A stretch of 64,000 bases of DNA from the NCBI GenBank assembly GCA_963724735.1, contig CAVRVX010000037.1:372001-436000 (forward strand), given 5' to 3'. Every line of letters starts with the position of its first letter. The stretch's first letter is position 1. The stretch is from Rhodoplanes sp963724735 (GTDB lineage: Bacteria > Pseudomonadota > Alphaproteobacteria > Rhizobiales > Xanthobacteraceae). Made by a program: the position numbers and the translations under genes. Shown piece after piece: positions 62,811 through 64,000 of this stretch. The notes beneath the pieces are model-generated. The model made no database searches. It saw only the letters and a program-made list of their open reading frames with translations, and was not told the origin of the DNA.

Positions 62811-63845
62811 ATGACGTTCAAAGAACGGGTCTTTTCCGGCGTGCAGCCGACCGGCAACCTGCACCTCGGCAATTATCTCGGCGCCATCGCGCGGTTCGTC
62901 GCGCTGCAGGAGAACTACGACTGCATCTACTGCGTCGTCGATATGCACGCGATCACCGTGTGGCAGGACCCGGCCGAGCTGCCGCGCGCCACCCGTGAGG
63001 TGACCGCCGCCTTCCTCGCCTGCGGGATCGACCCGAAGAAGCACATCGTGTTCAACCAGAGCCAGGTCGCCGAGCACGCCGAGCTCGCCTGGGTGTTCAA
63101 CTGCGTCGCCCGCATGGGCTGGCTCAACCGCATGACCCAGTTCAAGGAGAAGGCGGGCAAGGACCGGGAGAACGCCTCCGTCGGCCTGTTCGCCTATCCC
63201 AACCTGATGGCGGCCGACATTCTCGTCTATCGCGCGACCCATGTGCCGGTGGGCGAGGACCAGAAGCAGCACCTCGAGCTGTCGCGCGACATCGCCCAGA
63301 AATTCAACAACGACTTCGCCGCCTCGATCAAGGCGCACGGCTTCGGCGAGAGGTTCTTTCCGCTCCCCGAGCCGTTGATCGCAGGTCCTGCGACGCGGGT
63401 GATGAGCCTGCGCGACGGCTCGAAGAAGATGTCGAAGTCCGAGCCCTCCGACTATTCGCGCATCAATCTCACCGACGACGCCGATGCGATCGCGCAGAAA
63501 ATCCGCAAGGCCAAGACCGATCCGGAGCCGCTGCCGAGCGAGGAAAAGGGCCTCGAGCCGCGGCCCGAGGCTGACAATCTCGTCGGCATCTACGCCGCCC
63601 TCGCCGGCGTGCCGAAGGCGCAGGTGCTGGCCGAGTTCGGCGGCGCGCAATTCTCGACCTTCAAGTCGGCGCTGGTTGACCTTGCGGTGGAAAAGCTCGG
63701 GCCGCTCGGCGCGGAGATGAAACGGCTCGTCGCCGATCCGGTCTATATCGATTCCGTGCTCGCAGACGGCGCTGCCCGCGCGCAGGCGCTCGCCGCTGAG
63801 ACCATGAAGACGGTCAAGGACATCGTCGGCTTCGTGCGGCGGTAA
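62811..63845 (+). CDS. trpS: Tryptophanyl-tRNA synthetase
   Basis: TrpS charges tRNA-Trp. The 344-residue class I synthetase has the HIGH-type motif TGNLHLGNYLGA near the start and the KMSKS loop DGSKKMSKSEPSDYS at about residues 201-215. VDMHAITVWQDP and ATHVPVGEDQKQHLELSRDIA are other family landmarks. I chose the ATG at 62811 with GGGAG upstream; an upstream in-frame ATG at 62757 gives an unusual N-terminus. The frame is intact to TAA at 63845. Confidence 0.97.
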   Translation: MTFKERVFSGVQPTGNLHLGNYLGAIARFVALQENYDCIYCVVDMHAITVWQDPAELPRATREVTAAFLACGIDPKKHIVFNQSQVAEHAELAWVFNCVARMGWLNRMTQFKEKAGKDRENASVGLFAYPNLMAADILVYRATHVPVGEDQKQHLELSRDIAQKFNNDFAASIKAHGFGERFFPLPEPLIAGPATRVMSLRDGSKKMSKSEPSDYSRINLTDDADAIAQKIRKAKTDPEPLPSEEKGLEPRPEADNLVGIYAALAGVPKAQVLAEFGGAQFSTFKSALVDLAVEKLGPLGAEMKRLVADPVYIDSVLADGAARAQALAAETMKTVKDIVGFVRR

Positions 63846-63963
63846 GGCGGCCTCGCGGCCGACGCATCGCTATCTTGCGAACGCCCGCCTTGTGCGCGCC
63901 GCTCGGCTCGTGGCAGCATAGGCGTGGAGGGCTGGCCGGACCGGGGGCCGCCTGTAGACAATT

Positions 63964-64000
63964 ATGAGCCGCAAGCGCCGCAGTTACGAGGCTGGGCACA
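63964..64000 (+). CDS. Start of a possible universal stress protein gene (cut by the window edge)
   Basis: The last 37 bases read MSRKRRSYEAGH from an ATG at 63964. UspA-type proteins in related genomes begin with a similar RRSYEAGHRPK pattern and often follow trpS. There is no strong ribosome-binding site and only 12 codons are visible, so the call depends on resemblance and position. Confidence 0.35.
   Translation, partial: MSRKRRSYEAGH

Noticed and set aside
1..64000. tRNA or rRNA genes
   Set aside because: I scanned for T-loop-like GTTCGA patterns and cloverleaf context on both strands and found no convincing candidate; a covariance-model search would be needed to exclude one fully.

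Overview
The window is 64 kb of high-GC DNA from an alphaproteobacterium, most likely of the order Hyphomicrobiales near the Bradyrhizobium/Rhodopseudomonas/Xanthobacteraceae group. The evidence is a bradyrhizobial-type porin, Omp25-like and OmpA-like envelope proteins, the slt / dapA / smpB neighbourhood, a TctCBA uptake operon, and many intergenic palindromic repeats of the kind common in these genomes. This placement is inferred from protein style; no 16S gene is present.

Layout. Positions 1-10,200 are an insertion-sequence-rich zone. A partial FtsX-like permease runs off the left edge. An Omp25-like barrel, an OmpA-domain protein and a Sel1/TPR protein follow, separated by a complete IS1634-family element (2164-4176) and a complete ISAzo13-family element (6448-7782). 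An IS30-family element then splits a GNAT-type acetyltransferase gene in two. Positions 10,300-17,500 are mostly housekeeping: PfpI-family protein, smpB, an antitoxin with a frameshifted ParE toxin, dapA, a soluble lytic transglycosylase and an alpha/beta hydrolase. Positions 17,500-24,300 hold several damaged genes (methyltransferase, a porin with four frameshifts, an ABC ATPase lacking its N-terminus) and a gene-poor stretch of about 1.5 kb. Positions 24,300-31,300 carry an MFS transporter, miaA, a caspase-LCCL protein, an epimerase, a DUF1015 protein and a VapBC pair.

Positions 31,262-40,801 are almost entirely transcribed leftwards: D-Ala-D-Ala carboxypeptidase, CobW-type GTPase, FATP-like acyl-CoA synthetase, DUF924, tctC-tctB-tctA, a small conserved protein and a glycosyltransferase, with several 4-bp overlaps. 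Positions 41,152-50,335 run mainly rightwards: LysR regulator, enoyl-CoA hydratase, FAH-family hydrolase, a PQQ-type sugar dehydrogenase, and a tightly packed set of GT2, FkbM methyltransferase, O-antigen ligase and GT9 genes that looks like a surface-glycan unit. Positions 51,483-56,405 look like a MarR-controlled aromatic or cyclic acid catabolic unit: a divergent MarR gene, a palindromic operator candidate, an aryl-acid adenylating enzyme, an SDR, and an Old Yellow Enzyme homologue with a C-terminal fibronectin-III-like domain. The right end has an exported metallo-beta-lactamase-fold protein, a coiled-coil membrane protein, an L,D-transpeptidase, decayed DUF5677-like and DUF1801 genes among inverted repeats, a PfkB kinase, trpS and probably the start of a universal stress protein gene.

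A recurrent feature is single-base frameshifts in otherwise recognisable genes (DUF1330, ParE, methyltransferase, porin four times, DUF5677, IS30 transposase). Either this replicon carries many fresh pseudogenes or the underlying sequence contains indel errors; the sequence alone cannot decide. No CRISPR array, rRNA, recognisable tRNA or prophage was found. I did not find a clearly new multi-gene system. The most unusual proteins are the caspase with two LCCL domains and the Old Yellow Enzyme with a fibronectin-III tail.
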